From Cavia porcellus (lineage: Eukaryota > Chordata > Mammalia > Rodentia > Caviidae): a stretch of 64,000 bases of DNA. The position numbers were made by a program, and so were the translations under genes. The notes below the pieces were generated by a model. The model saw nothing but the letters and a program-made list of their open reading frames with translations. It ran no database searches and had not been told where the DNA came from. Shown here piece by piece: positions 1-11,169 of this stretch. Positions within the stretch are counted from its first letter, which is position 1; every line of letters begins with the position of its first letter. The DNA is taken from NCBI RefSeq assembly GCF_034190915.1, contig NW_026947544.1, forward strand, positions 2,640,001 through 2,704,000. Direction: 5' to 3'.

Positions 1-399
1 AATACAAGGACTCACAGACAGGAGAAGCAATAGGGCAGTTAGGAGACCCAAAAGGGGCACTGGGTAAGGGAAAAGCTCCCCCCACACACACACATTGAGG
101 AGAAGGGGTTGGCAGCCATTTGTTGTTATTGCTGTTGAAGTCTTTCTTCTATTTCTTGGAGTTTTTGTCACATAACACCTGATGCAGTTTATTTGGCTGG
201 TTTATGTCCCTCCAGACAGAGAAGAGCCTCCTCTGCAGTCACAGGGGGTTGTGTGCATGGCTGTCAGCAGTTGTAGTCCGTTTGGCAGGGGTCTAAATCC
301 ACCATGGGTGTGGTACAGCTCAAGGAAAAAGCTGAGTAGGTAGCATAGCGCTCTGGGGAGTTGTGTCACCTGTAATAGAACACAGGGGATTGTGTCTCA
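1..399 (-). other. ERV 3' internal sequence, possibly start of env
   Basis: This lies downstream of the integrase C-terminal domain in the ERV's orientation, where env is expected. No long frame or recognisable Env motif is visible. A CACACACACA tract lies near 84-95. Confidence 0.4.
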
Positions 400-1185
400 G
401 GAAATGACATTATTCCTGGATGTTGCATGGGGTCTTTGAAGAACTATCTATTTGTTTTACAAGGCGCTCAGGTAGTCATCTAGCCTCTCTGTCTTGTTGA
501 GAGTAAACACATACTGAGCCTTGTCCCCATATGAGAATAGAGTTAGGGCCATGCCATGAATTAATCAGGCAGTATCTCCATAGTACAGAAGCAAATTGCT
601 TTTGTGTTTCAGAATGCCAAAAACGCATGGCTGCTGGTTGTCCAGAATCATCCAAATTTTAAAAATTAAGGATGAATAAGGCATGAGATAGAATATTTTT
701 AGGTGTCCTTCTTGTGGAGCACCATTCCCCCCTTTTTTATTTTATCAACAGTGAGTTTTAGGGAGAGATGTGCCCTTTTAACTATGCCTTGACCTTGAAG
801 GTTATAAGGTATGCCTTTTATATGATCAATATTAAGATGTTTACAGAAATGAGCAAAGGCAGAACTAGCATAGACTGGACCATTATCAGTCTTTAATTGT
901 TGTGGGCATCTCAGAACTGATAAGGTAGTTAACATATGGCTAATAACATGCTTGGTAGCTTTACCAGTCTGGGGAAAGTTATAAATGAAACCACTAAAGA
1001 TATCTATAGTTAAATGAACATATTTAAGATTGCCAAGCTTAGGAATGTGGGTGACATCCATTTTCCATAATGCATTGGGGATAAGTCCTCTAGGATTAAC
1101 CCCAAAGTGTGGAATTGGGAGGTGCATGACACAAGAAAGGCAATTTTTTACTATCTGTCTGGCTTGTTTTATAGTGATCTTAATA
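400..1185 (-). pseudogene. integrase remnant of the betaretrovirus-like ERV
   Basis: Reading leftward, the zinc-domain end (ARQIVKNCLSCV, second cysteine pair) runs into a core domain with MDVTHIP (first acidic residue) and TDNGP (second acidic residue). The final E of the triad should lie in the segment after GIPYN, where QGQGIVKRAH shows a degraded NxQGQGIVERxH motif in which E is replaced by K. A C-terminal domain with SWHGPNSILIWGQGS and WLPER follows in another frame near 440-600. The catalytic E loss and the frame breaks make it a pseudogene. Confidence 0.85.
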
Positions 1186-1767
1186 CAGAATTACAGAAAA
1201 ACAAATGGTAAGAAATCAACATTTAATAAGTTACACATTGTCATCCTAGAAATACCTGTCCAGATTACAAAATTAAAGCATGCAAAGCGACAAACAGTGA
1301 CATTGCCAGCAGTTCTGCTCAGTAACAGAAACCAGTAACATGCTTATCAGTCCCACATACCTGTCAACAAAAACCCAGTAACATGCTTATCAGTCCCACA
1401 TACCTGTCCTCTGTCTCAAAGAGGGCAAGACCAAACATATCAAAACAGAACAAAACAGTTAAAAAAGAACAATTTAAATACAGATTTCAAAGCAAGTCTA
1501 GTGGAGATCTTTACTGTTTATCTAATTGTCTCTATTTTCCTCCAAACAGTTGTGCCCATCTTCATGCACATTACATATGCACTGCATATTATAGAACTAA
1601 TCAAATCATTATAGGATGATGAAGGCTTCTCAGGTTTTTAAAATCTGACATTGGGGAAGACAATAATAACTACCATAGTGTCTCTCATTCTCCTTTTAGC
1701 AGCTGTCCCCATCCTTACATATGCTGAAATTAAACTTAAGAGACTAGACCAGTATCACTCCGGTCAG
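1186..1767 (-). mobile_element. HAL1-like 3' UTR fragment inside the ERV
   Basis: It matches the 3' region of the element at 59806-63684, starting with ACAGAAAAACAAATGGTAAG and ending near TATCACTCCGGTCAG. It begins exactly where the integrase frame stops and ends where gag-side ERV sequence resumes. It occupies the place of the missing protease and reverse transcriptase and lacks the A-rich tail. A later insertion followed by deletion is the simplest reading. Confidence 0.7.
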
Positions 1768-3063
1768 TTAAATGAGTCAAAGTAATTGACATTGGAATCT
1801 CTGTCTCTGGAGTCTTTTTGTAAAATGACCAGTTTCTCTACAGTAAAACAGTCCTGTTCATGCCTTTGAGACAAGAACTGTCCAATTGCAAACCCTTGCA
1901 ATGCAGCAGCCACAGCAAAGGTGTATATATCCTGTTAGGCCTGTTCTATTTTTACAAGGTCTGATAACGGCCCAGCAGACGGTGCCGGCGCCTTTAAAAG
2001 CCAGCTGTTCAACAAAATCAGTGCCTGCATCTGCGTGGCCAAAGTCTCCACTAGCAGCAGCAATCAAACAATCAACAAACTCTGAAAAGGATTTATTTGG
2101 GCCTTGCTTAATGCTAGTGAGAGAGGAGCTCATATTATCTTTTGCAGGCAGCTTTCTCCATGCTTGAGTAACTGCTGTTTAGCAAAAAGTGTTGGATTAA
2201 ACTCTTTTTGAGCCTTTCTCCATGCATAGGCATCTTCCACTATTAACATATTAAGGTCTCACCTATTGCCAGCCTGTGTATTGTGCCTGGTGGTCTCTGC
2301 AATTTTTTGTATTTTCTGCTTTTTACAAAAGATTATCCCCACCCGATAAAGTCACTCGGGCCAGTCTTTGTCAAAGCCAGCCGTCAGCCAGAGAATTTAA
2401 AACAGCAAGAGTGAGAGCAGCTGTAAAGCCATATTGGGCAACCACTGTCTTTAATTCTTTTAAAGCAGCCACTGTGAATGGCATATGTATCCGAATGACT
2501 GACGGAGCTAGCGGCGCAGCATCTGCGCCGTCTTGCGGCTGTCCAGTGCCATCTTGGGGAGGTATGTTTGTTTCCATCACCAGAAATGCAATTTTGGGGA
2601 GGGACCCATGCTGATGTGGCGAAAGTGAGGCAAGCGCCATTTTAAGAGTGCCACGAGGCCTGCCAGAGGCAGGCGCCATCTTAGGGGCACTATAAGGCTG
2701 TGTAGCTTAGAGGGCCTTGTGCGACCGTCTCCTCAATCTGAGGTTCTGCATGCCGCTGGGCAAGTAGCTCAGAGATTAAATTCCAATATGCAAAGGTGGT
2801 CACTGGAACCTTTTTCCTGGCCAAAAACCCTATAATAATCTTTTAAAGCATCTCTTACTCTTTTCCACCTCTTGGTATCTCTAGAACCCTGTAAGGGGAA
2901 CCAAGGGCAAGCCTTATGAATAAATTGAAAATACTGCAACAATTCTTTTGTACTAACCTTACTCCTCTTGTCTTTCATGCCTTTATAAGGCCTCCCATGA
3001 ACACTTCGTGTTTGTTCAATGCTTGCCCCATGTCCGGGAAAGGGAATGGGGTCTCCATTCACT
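1768..3063 (-). pseudogene. gag remnant of the betaretrovirus-like ERV
   Basis: The matrix part (2769-3062) has a CPWFP motif followed by a KRWKRV segment and a DYYxxFG stretch, all typical of beta/IAP-type Gag. The capsid part (1858-2133) has the major-homology-like run SIKQGPNKSFSEFVD and an AIRP motif. Between them (about 2150-2700) the frame shifts and meets stops. No nucleocapsid CCHC knuckle was found before the break at about 1768. It is inactive. Confidence 0.8.
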
Positions 3064-3253
3064 CACCATGACTCGGGCGGTATGTTGGGTAGTTGTCCGC
3101 ACAGGCCTCGGTACTTGATTTAATGTCCTTTTGCTTTTAGCTTTAATGCTTGATTTAGTTTGCTCATTCCTCACCGTGGTCTTTGGTTCAATTCACTTTC
3201 ACTTTAAGCCGGCTTTCTCAAACGGCTCCCTTGTTGACTCCTCCGTGCCAGGA

Positions 3254-3271
3254 GCCCCACATTGGGCGCCA
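3254..3271 (-). promoter_or_regulatory. primer binding site, tRNA-Lys type
   Basis: The minus strand reads TGGCGCCCAATGTGGGGC two bases after the LTR end. I know the tRNA-Lys(1,2) site as TGGCGCCCAACGTGGGGC, so it differs at one base. Confidence 0.85.
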
Positions 3272-3273
3272 CT

Positions 3274-3605
3274 TGATCCAGCCTGCGGATAAATCCGTGG
3301 GGTGTACCTGGAGGGGGAATGGGGATTAAATAAAGACATAGGGGAGACAAAGAGAAACAGAAACAAGTCAAGAGAGAATCCGATCAAGCCCCTGTTTATT
3401 CCAGAAGTGATTACATCTTTTATAGGGAAAAGGTGGGCTGATGGGACAGGAAGAGGCTATGGGGATGAATATAACAGGGTCATCATCACATCCGGGTATG
3501 TGACTTAAGCAGGAGAGGATTAAGGTTAATGTAGGCAGATGCATTGTGCCCATAGGAGAGAGAGAGGCAGGGAGGCAGCAATGGGCTGTCGCGTGGCTCC
3601 CTACA
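3274..3605 (-). repeat. 5' LTR of the betaretrovirus-like ERV
   Basis: A 332-bp LTR read on the minus strand from TGTAGGGAGCCACG to GGATCA, with a TATAAAAG box (near 3420) and AATAAAC signal typical of the family. The same LTR occurs as a solo copy at 16405-16730 on the + strand, which fixes both ends. Confidence 0.88.
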
Positions 3606-5277
3606 CATTGAGACCATTTAGATTAATAACTGTTACATGTTGAGACCATTTAGATTAATAACTGTTATATGTTGGCTTATCACTGGCATGTTATCTTTCT
3701 GCTGTTGAATGTTTATGTTTCTGTTCTGTTTAATTGTCTACTTTGCTTAGTGGTTTTTTCCTAAGTGTATCTAACCTGTCTTTCAGTATTCTTTCCAGGG
3801 TTGGCTTGGTGATCATGAAGTTCCTCAATTCTTTGTCATGGAAGTATTTTATTTCTCCATCAATTTTGAAGGACAGTTTTTCAGGGTACATCAGCCTAGG
3901 TTGGAAATCATTTTTCTTCACTCTTTGCTCTTCTTGACTTTATTGTTTTTGCCTAGAATTCTGATAAGATTCTGATAGGTTTTTGCTTTATAGGCGATGT
4001 GTCTTTTCTCTGTGACAGTTTTTAATATTCTATGCTTATGTTGGATTTCTGGGATGGTGACTATTACATGTCTGGGTGTAGTTTTATTTTGATTATGAGT
4101 ATTTGGAGTTCTGTGTGCTTCACTAATCCTGATGTCACTTTCCATTCTCATGTTTGGGAAATTTTCAGCTATATTACTTCTCTAGATATCCTCTTGTCAT
4201 CTTTATTTCCTGATTCCTTGTTATTTTTAAAATATCTTTCCTTTCCTGTTCACTAGTTGCAATCCTGTCTTCAAGGTCTGAAATTCTATCTTCACTTTCA
4301 TTGATGTGGTTTTGACAGCTTTCAATGGAATTTTTGATTTCCTGTGTATCTTTTTAAATCTGCCTTATGTATTCTGTTTGTTTTTTATATTGTTCTTATA
4401 TTGCTCATCCATCTTATATTGTTCTACCTTTTTGTTTAGTTCCTCCAATTTTTAAATTGTGTCTTCTTTAGTTATGTTCAGCATCTCTTTTATTACTTTT
4501 ATCATTTCTTCTTTTACCTGGAAGATTACTTCTAGCTTTAATTCCTTTAAAGCTTCCTGCAGTTGCTTCTTTATTTCAGTTGTTATTTTTTCAGTTATTT
4601 CAGGTGTGTCGCATATATTTTCTTCTAGAAACATAGCTCCTAAAGTTTCTTGGGATGGGCTGGAGGTTTGAGATTGCATTTTGGTGTTTCACTTTGTCAT
4701 TTTCCTATATTTCTATGCTTCAAGTGTTGTTTCAGTTTTTCCCCTGGATGGTTTGGAAATCATCCCCCATGCCCTAGCTCCTGGGATTGAATGTAACTTG
4801 CTTAGCCTGTCCAGTTAGGCCCGCAGGCCCTCCAGTGCCACCTTCAGTGTTTCAGCTAGCTGAAAAGGTACCTAACCACTGTGGATGATGGGTTGAAGCT
4901 CCCCCAGGACAAAAACCAATGGCCTTGGAACTCACTTCACCTACACTCAAATCCTGTAATTGAAGAAGGTCCCTGGGCTTCATATAATTGGTCCACAAAA
5001 CCTCCCAAGGCTAGTCTAGTGTGCCTGGGCTCTCGATGGGTCCTTGAGTTTTAGAAGAGATGATCTTAAAAGTCTCCCGGGGCTGAGCATCACCCAAATT
5101 TACCTTTGCCTCCACTGAGCTTCCTGGTTGGTAAGAAGTCACTGGGCATGTGCTGGGTAGGCCTGAAACCTGCCAAGCACAGCCTAATGTGGCTGGGCTC
5201 TGGGTGGGTCCTTGAACTCCAGAAGACATGTTTTTAAAGTCTACCCAGAGCTCAGGATGGTGCAGATTCACTGTCTA
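3606..5277 (-). mobile_element. L1 LINE, 5' part (5' UTR, broken ORF1, first codons of ORF2)
   Basis: Right to left: a 5' UTR with imperfect ~190-bp repeats (4990-5090 resembles 5180-5270), then degraded ORF1, then ORF2 beginning MPVISQHITVINLNGL at about 3690-3606, the equivalent of the usual L1 ORF2 N-terminus. The ERV 5' LTR interrupts ORF2 just after that. Since ORF2 follows ORF1 here, this is an ordinary L1, unlike the HAL1-type elements in this window. A 32-bp tandem duplication (3605-3668) sits at the junction with the LTR. Confidence 0.82.
3718..4690 (-). pseudogene. L1 ORF1 remnant
   Basis: ORF1p is an RNA-binding trimer: coiled coil, RRM and C-terminal domain. A coiled-coil-like part lies at 4452-4679, an RRM-like part at 3918-4151 (PRHVIVTIPEI) and the C-terminal domain at 3730-3921 (FQPRLMYPEKLSF, KYFHDKELRNF). 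These fall in separate frames with stops between, so the gene is dead. Confidence 0.85.
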
Positions 5278-5698
5278 GGGTATAGAGTAAAATCATGGGG
5301 TGAGTTGGTTCAAGGTGAGGAAAACTGGGAACTCACAAGGCAGTTGGGCATACGTAAGACAGAACTCTGGTTAGCCAGTAAGATAATAATTCAGGTAAAA
5401 TTGATTAAATTGGGGACTAATGGGGAAAAAGTCACTTAGAATTCAGGCATTCTTAGAGAGCAATTCCTCTTCTCTAGAGGGTTGGAATGGTTACTCCTAA
5501 CTTCCTCAGGGTGATAGGGAACTATTTAGAGAATCAGTCCTAGATTTGTTTGATCTTTTGTCTTGAAGTCTGGCCCATTAAGGAGGTGTTTGTCCCCTCC
5601 TAGTTACAAGATATCTGGACTTCTGCATTGGCTCCTTGGAGGACTTTGCCTACTCTCATTGCATATAGTATTTTAAACTAACTCAGCTGCCTATAACA
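5278..5698 (-). repeat. solo LTR-like repeat, family A (truncated)
   Basis: It matches the 536-bp copy at 34688-35223 along most of its length (for example CAGGTAAAATTGATTAAATT, CTGGCCC, TTACAAGATAT) and shares the ...ATAACA right end. It lacks the left-hand ~100 bp, where the L1 5' UTR joins. Confidence 0.6.
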
Positions 5699-5729
5699 GA
5701 GGTACTCATAGAGAAAGGTGTTTGGAAGA

Positions 5730-6150
5730 ATTCTGTCATTTTCTGTTTTCTAATAATTTAAGGCATGTTGCATTAGTTTTTCTTTAAATGTTTCAGCTTG
5801 GAGCAATATGACCCTGAGTTTTCTTTGATGGTATGCTTTTTATTGAATGAGTCTGTCTCGATGCTGATTATTACATTGCTATATTCCTTACTAATGACTT
5901 AAAATGGTGAATGTATATGTTTTTAAATGTAGCCAATTTTTCATAATATTCATAATAATCTCTAATGGTTATTCATAATAATCTCTACTGACCTATTTTA
6001 TTTCTGTTGTTTAAATTGCAGTATCTTTTTTATCATCTCTGGTTTTATCATAGTCTCTTTCTCTTTTCTCTAACCTCCTTAAGGATTTGCCCATTTTCTT
6101 TATCTTGCTGAAGAACTATTTGTCTAATTGATTTTTTTTTTAGTTTTAAT
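5730..6150 (-). mobile_element. L1 ORF2 fragment
   Basis: The antisense reading contains the region preceding the reverse transcriptase (TTTATCATCTCTGGTTTTAT and an AAGGATTTGCCCATTTTC run), found in L1 ORF2 in reverse orientation. A short tandem duplication of ATTCATAATAATCTCTA lies at 5948-5986. Confidence 0.6.
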
Positions 6151-6329
6151 TCACTTACTTGTGCTTACCTCACTTTTATTATAATAGCACATATTAATTG
6201 TACAAATTAATGAGATCTGCTACCATGTTCCTAAACACATATGGGTTATGCGCATTGAGTATGGTGCATCAACCTGTTGATGCACTTCTGTTCCTAATCT
6301 GTGTGATCTGTTTTCCAGTTTCAGAAGTA

Positions 6330-6450
6330 ATTAATTAATTATTTTTTGAGATAGGTTCTTATGTAATTTAAGCAAAGCTTGAATTCACTATTAATTCATG
6401 TTGTCTTCAAACCTGTGATGATCCTCATACTTCAACCTTCTGAGTACTAG
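6330..6450 (-). repeat. B1-type SINE, diverged
   Basis: It contains TTTTTTGAGATAGGTTCTTA, the left-end signature of reverse B1, and ends with CTTCTGAGTACTAG near 6450. Confidence 0.6.
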
Positions 6451-7327
6451 AAGGTTGTTTGTTGTTTATGTTGCTAAATTTGTTGTTCTTGCTGAGTGTT
6501 ACAATGCTTAACTGTATTTTGAAATATTTTGTATTCTTTGGGTGAACCAACTTGGTTAATTGTGGATTCTGGAACACAGCTACATAGCCAAGACTGTTCA
6601 TTCAGTTCAATCCCAGTCACACTGGGAACAGCTTCTTGAGATATGACAGAGCTCCATGCCAGACTCCAGCTGCATGCTGGACCACCCTTCACTTCACCTG
6701 ATCAGAAGCAGAGCTCTGGGACCAAATGAAGGAGTTTATACCCAGGAGAGGAGGTGATGGAAAACAGAGGATAGGTAAGAAAAGAAAGAGTAAATATAGA
6801 ATACAAGAGAAAGAAGTTTAAGTAAAGTGAAGACCAAGAAAGCACAACAAAAAGTTAAAAAAGAAAAAGTGATAATTTTTTAAAAGTTTAAAAAAGTAAA
6901 AAAATAAAATATTTATACAAAAGGCAAAAATGAGGATGCAAGGAAAAATTTTTAAAATGAACGATAAAACCAAAAGATGATGAATTGGAGTGAAAGAATA
7001 GACATACAGGCAGTAAAACAGATAAGCAGCCTCCCAATTGTTATCATGCCATGTTATCATGCCATATAGCCAAAGTATACATATAGTTTCCCATTCTGGC
7101 ATAGTGTTAGCCCACTTGCAGGCAGCCACATTGATTTTTCCCATGCTTCCAAGGTGCTTATGTGCCTGCCTGGAAGTGTGAAGGCTATGAATTTCTTGGA
7201 AGTGGTGGTGTACTTCCTTGCTATAATCCTGGCTTTAGGCATGGTTCTTGCCTATTTTTTGATTCTTTTCCATGATCCAGCCACCGGTATAAATTTAGAA
7301 AGAGAAGGATGTGATGTACATTGCCTA
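6451..7327. other. unassigned DNA with A-rich tract
   Basis: No gene was found. Positions 6770-6960 are very A-rich on the + strand, and a TTATCATGCCAT direct repeat occurs near 7040-7063. The open frames here are short and show no known motif. Confidence 0.5.
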
Positions 7328-7425
7328 CGGCTGAGGGGTTTAGCACAGTGGCATAAATGTCTGCTTAGCAAACATGAGTTCATGAGTTCAATCCCAGGTA
7401 CCAGAAAAAGAAAAAAAGAAATACA
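7328..7425 (+). repeat. ID-type SINE, diverged
   Basis: GGCTGAGGGGTTTAGCACAG with a GAGTTCAATCCCAGGTACC B-box segment and an A-rich tail. It is tRNA-derived. Confidence 0.7.
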
Positions 7426-8300
7426 TTAGCTAAAACTCCAGCAATATATCACCTCCCAGTGCCCTATCTGATTGAGTGGAACTCTGTACTCCATCTAGAG
7501 CAGTGCAGGATATTAAAAGAGAGAAGGCAACTAGATAAGAGATTTTAATGAGGTAGGGCATGGAAGGAGTCACCACAAAGAAGGCTGTGGTGGCCGCCTG
7601 CAGACAAAGGGCAGATTTTTGCTTGATATAGACTCTGAAAGGGAAGGGCTCTGATGAAAGCTGATTTATTTCATGAAAGTGTAGGGGATTGAGTAACCTT
7701 TATCTGCCTGAGCTTTGACAGGGAGGAAGTTTGGACTTTTGGGAGGGAGAAGCTATAAGGGCTTCTGGGAAGAAGGAGGTAATGCATTATCAGGGCACAG
7801 CTTTGAACTGTTGCCATGATGATTGTGTTTTCTCAGACAGGGGAGCATCTAACATTATCATTTTTCTTCTGCTTGCTGCTGGGCAAAGTCTAGTTCTCCT
7901 TTTAAGAGTCTTTGCCTGTTTTTTATATATATAAAGTAATATATTATATATATATGACAGGGGTCAGCTGAGGCAGAGAACTTCTATAAATAGAAGTTCT
8001 CTGCCTCAGCTGACCCCTGTCATTTATGCACTCATCTCAAGCCACCCCTGAACAAAAGCTCCTTTTCACTGGCTGTGGACTAAGGAGACAGTGGTGCTTG
8101 GGGTTTCTTGTAGATTAGATCTTTTAGGGCTTTTAGGAACTACTTACTCTAGATTGACTGTTTAATCTCTCAACCTGTGCTTCCCTTGGGCTTACAGGGA
8201 TATGACCCTTGCGCATTCCTGCCAGTGTGCTTACCTTTCTCTGCCTAGAATGAGCAAAGGAGGCTTCCTTTGCTGGGGGTAGACAAAATGCTGTTGAGTA
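7426..8300. other. unassigned, possibly old LTR-derived DNA with embedded palindrome
   Basis: No coding support was found. A TTTATTTCATGAAAG stretch near 7662 hints at an antisense poly(A) signal of an LTR, but I could not set its ends. A TATATA simple tract lies at 7925-7955 next to the inverted repeat listed separately. Confidence 0.4.
7954..8023. repeat. perfect 33-bp inverted repeat with 4-base loop
   Basis: The left arm is 7954-7986, the loop is TAAA at 7987-7990, and the right arm is 7991-8023. The arms begin ATGACAGGGGTCAGCTGAGG and end with its exact reverse complement CCTCAGCTGACCCCTGTCAT, with no mismatch. It abuts a TATATA tract on the left. See the finding. Confidence 0.95.
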
Positions 8301-8307
8301 TGGACAG

Positions 8308-8420
8308 CACCTTTCTTTCTTTTTCTTTATTCTTCCTCTTTCTCTGTGTCTCTCTGTCTCTGTCAGTCTCTGTTTCTGTCTCTCTGTCTCTCTCTTCTGT
8401 CTCTTTCTTTCTCTCTTTGC
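8308..8420. repeat. CT-rich simple repeat
   Basis: A pyrimidine tract of TCTCTGTCTC units. It explains the overlapping Leu/Ser- and Arg/Glu-rich open frames on the two strands, which are not genes. Confidence 0.9.
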
Positions 8421-9281
8421 CATTTATAGATGCCGTGGGCCACAACAACTGTTTACTCCCAAAATGAGTTTTCTGTTCCAGCTAGGAGGCGATAAGAGCT
8501 TATCCTGGGAATATGACCTCTGCAATAATATTGTCTTGCAGCTGTTAGAATTGCTTCCAAAATGTCTGTTTCTCAACAAAAGGTTCAAGCAAAGATACAG
8601 AATAGCAGTGGTACTATTTGTCTTGATCTTGATGGTTTTTGATTGAGATTAATTTGCTAGTTCTAGTTGTGATTGCGTCTCCTGTGGGGTATATTTTTTT
8701 ACTAAATATTTTTCAAGAATCTCCAAGAACCTCCCCTGTTTCTAATTAGCCATCTTGGGATCACTTTATGCATTTCGTCTAGATTCTCCAATGTATTGGA
8801 ATATAGGTCTTCCAAGTAGTTTTGTATTACCATGTGGTTTGGGACAATAACCATTGTCATTTTTCCTTTTTCTTTACTAATTGCATTGATGTGGATCTTT
8901 TGTCTTTTAATAAGTTTGATAAGGAGATAACAATTTTATTTATCCCCCAAGAACCAATTTTTTGATTTATGTATCCTTTGTCATATTATTAGTTTATATC
9001 ACATTAATTTCTCCTCTGTTCTGTATAATTAACTTTCTTATACAAGTTTTGGTTTTGGAGTGTTTTGAGTGTTTGTTTTATAGGACTTTGAGTTATATCA
9101 TTAGATTATTTATTTTGGATCACTATTTTTTAATGTGGGAATTCACAGCTATAATTTTACTGCTATGATTGCTTTAATTGTGTCCTGTAGCTTCTACCAT
9201 GTTTTGCTTCCAACATCATTTGATTCCATGAACTTTCAAATTTCTTTTGTAACTTACTGATTACTTATGAGTGCATTATTT

Positions 9282-9380
9282 GGGGCTAGGGATTTAGCTC
9301 AGTGGCATAAGTGTCTGCCTTGCAAGTGTGTGGTCATAAGATCGATCCTGGTACTGATAAAAAAGAAAAAGACAAAAAAA
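9282..9380 (+). repeat. ID-type SINE with target-site duplication
   Basis: GGGGCTAGGGATTTAGCTCA core with a tail of GATAAAAAAG. The 13-bp duplication GAGTGCATTATTT is at 9269-9281 and 9381-9393, exact. Confidence 0.93.
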
Positions 9381-9975
9381 GAGTGCATTATTTAATGCCC
9401 AAAACTATGTTTACATAGTTTTGTTAATTATTTTTTGCCACTGATTTCTGTTTTCATTGTGCTATGATCTGAAAATATGCATGATATTATTTCAGTTCTC
9501 ACATGTTTATTTAAGTGTACTATAAGGCCTAATGTATCATCTATTTTGAAAGAAATGTCAGGTGCTGCTGAAAAAAAGAATTTTTTAAAATGGGATGCTC
9601 GATGTATCTATTAAGTCTATTTGTTCCAAGATCTATTTCTACTCTAATATTTCGAAGATCTATTTCTACTCTGATACTTCTTTTGCGGATTTTTTTGGTC
9701 TGGTTATTTGTGGTAATGATATATTGTTCTCTGCAATTTGAGTGTGTTGATTGTTACCTGGTATATATGTTCTGTAATGTTTGTTTCATCAAGTTTGATG
9801 CATCAGCATCTGGTGTGTATATATTTACAATTATCTTTCTGTTCAATTATTCCCTTTACTGGTATTGAGCCACTTTTCTTTGTCTCATCTATGAAGACAG
9901 GGTAGCTACTTCTGCTTTCTTTCCAAGTATTGCTGCATGGAATGTTTTCCTTCCATTATTCTTCAGTGTATGTAT

Positions 9976-10076
9976 GTATTTGCATTTTTTATTTTTATTT
10001 TTTTATTGGTACCGGGGATTGAACTCATGAGCTTGCAAGGCAGCCGCTTATGCCACTGAACTAAATCCCCAGTCCC
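9976..10076 (-). repeat. ID-type SINE with target-site duplication
   Basis: Reverse orientation with GGTACCGGGGATTGAACTCA and CTAAATCCCCAGTCC. The 12-bp duplication CAGTGTATGTAT is at 9964-9975 and 10077-10088. Confidence 0.92.
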
Positions 10077-10689
10077 CAGTGTATGTATTTTGTTAGAGAT
10101 GACAGGTGTCTCTGGTACGCAGCATACAGTTGGCTTTTGTTGGAATCAATTTACCTTTCTATGCCTTTTGTTTAGAGAGTTAGAATTATTTTCCTTGAGA
10201 ATTACAACATTTAAGGTATCCTGTCATTGTGTTTTTCTGTTGTTGATTTCATTACGTTTTCCTTTTCCTTAACTAATCAACTCTTTGGTGGTGGTGGCTT
10301 ATTTGTTTTGTGTGGAATTTGAGTGGTTTTTTGTTTTTTTTTTGTTTTGTTTTTTTTGGCTGTGTTGACTTGATATTCACAATTTCTTGAGGTTCTTTTT
10401 TGTGTCTTTATTTCTATATCAGATAGGATAGGTCATTTTCCAGGATATATTTTGAGTTGAAAGTTTAATGAAAGGCCTGAGAAATTCCACTCCAAGCATT
10501 CCAGTGTTTGAATTGTGAACTATGGTATTTCTTTTATTGCTTCTATAAGTTCTTTGTGCTGGACTTCTGTTATTTTAACTATCATGTGTTATAGAAAAGG
10601 TCTTTTCTGACCATGACTCTATATCTTATTTACTTTGAAAGTTTCCTGTCATCCTGTCAAGATTTTGCTGAATACTCTTTTTGCTGTTA

Positions 10690-11130
10690 TCTTAGTTACT
10701 TTGCTCATTGCTGAGACAAAATCTCCAACAGCTAAGTTAGGGGAGGAAAAGTTTATCTAGCCTACATTTTGTAGACATTTCAGTCCATAATCGACTGGCT
10801 CTGAGGCAAAGTGACAGAGGGTAGAGGGGCAGTAATTCCTGGCTGTGGCAGAGCAAAAACATGTGAGAAGGAGACAGGCCTCTTTCTGTTCCTTATATTG
10901 CATCCATTTTACTGAGATGAGAGTGATGCCTATCCAATCAGTGAACTGATCTAGCAGTCACCTTCCCTTAATCCTAGTTTGCTGGATGCCAGCTTCACAC
11001 ATGAATCAATCATACACTTACACTCAGGATGTAGCCGCCTCCAAAAATCTCGTATGACTGCATGAAGCTGTGGAGTAATAAGAGGCTTATGAAAGAGACT
11101 TTGGAGGTTCTAGACACAAAGCATAACAGC
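10690..11130 (-). repeat. MaLR-like solo LTR, diverged
   Basis: The TTAGTTACTTTGCTCATTGC start, a central CAGTCCATAATCGACTGGCT and a GTAGCCGCCTCC region follow the layout of mammalian MST/THE1-type LTRs in reverse orientation. Similar copies lie at 11412-11870 and around the HAL1 at 19553. Confidence 0.5.
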
Positions 11131-11169
11131 TATACTCTGAATTTTTACACACAGTTATGTTAGTTTGTA

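Larger units (their letters stand above)
1..3605 (-). mobile_element. betaretrovirus-like (class II, ERVK-type) endogenous retrovirus, truncated by window edge
   Basis: On the minus strand the order is 5' LTR (3274-3605), Lys-type primer binding site, gag remnants, a break occupied by a HAL1 fragment, then integrase remnants, and probably the start of env in 1-400. Protease and reverse transcriptase are missing, so the copy has lost a large internal piece. The frames are broken throughout and the 3' LTR lies outside the window. The right edge sits directly against an L1 ORF2 start, so the provirus inserted into an L1. The class assignment rests on the gag and integrase resemblance to beta/IAP-type elements and on the PBS. 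Confidence 0.85.
8640..10680 (-). mobile_element. L1 ORF2 fragment
   Basis: Antisense L1 ORF2 text: CAAGAACCAATTTTTTGATT near 8950, then a run through the endonuclease/RT linker. It is interrupted by two ID SINEs (9282-9380 and 9976-10076), each with a clear target-site duplication. The frame is broken. Confidence 0.75.

Noticed and set aside
7954..8023. microRNA precursor
   Set aside because: Perfectly paired 33-bp arms with a 4-base loop are unlike typical pre-miRNAs. A snap-back duplication is simpler.
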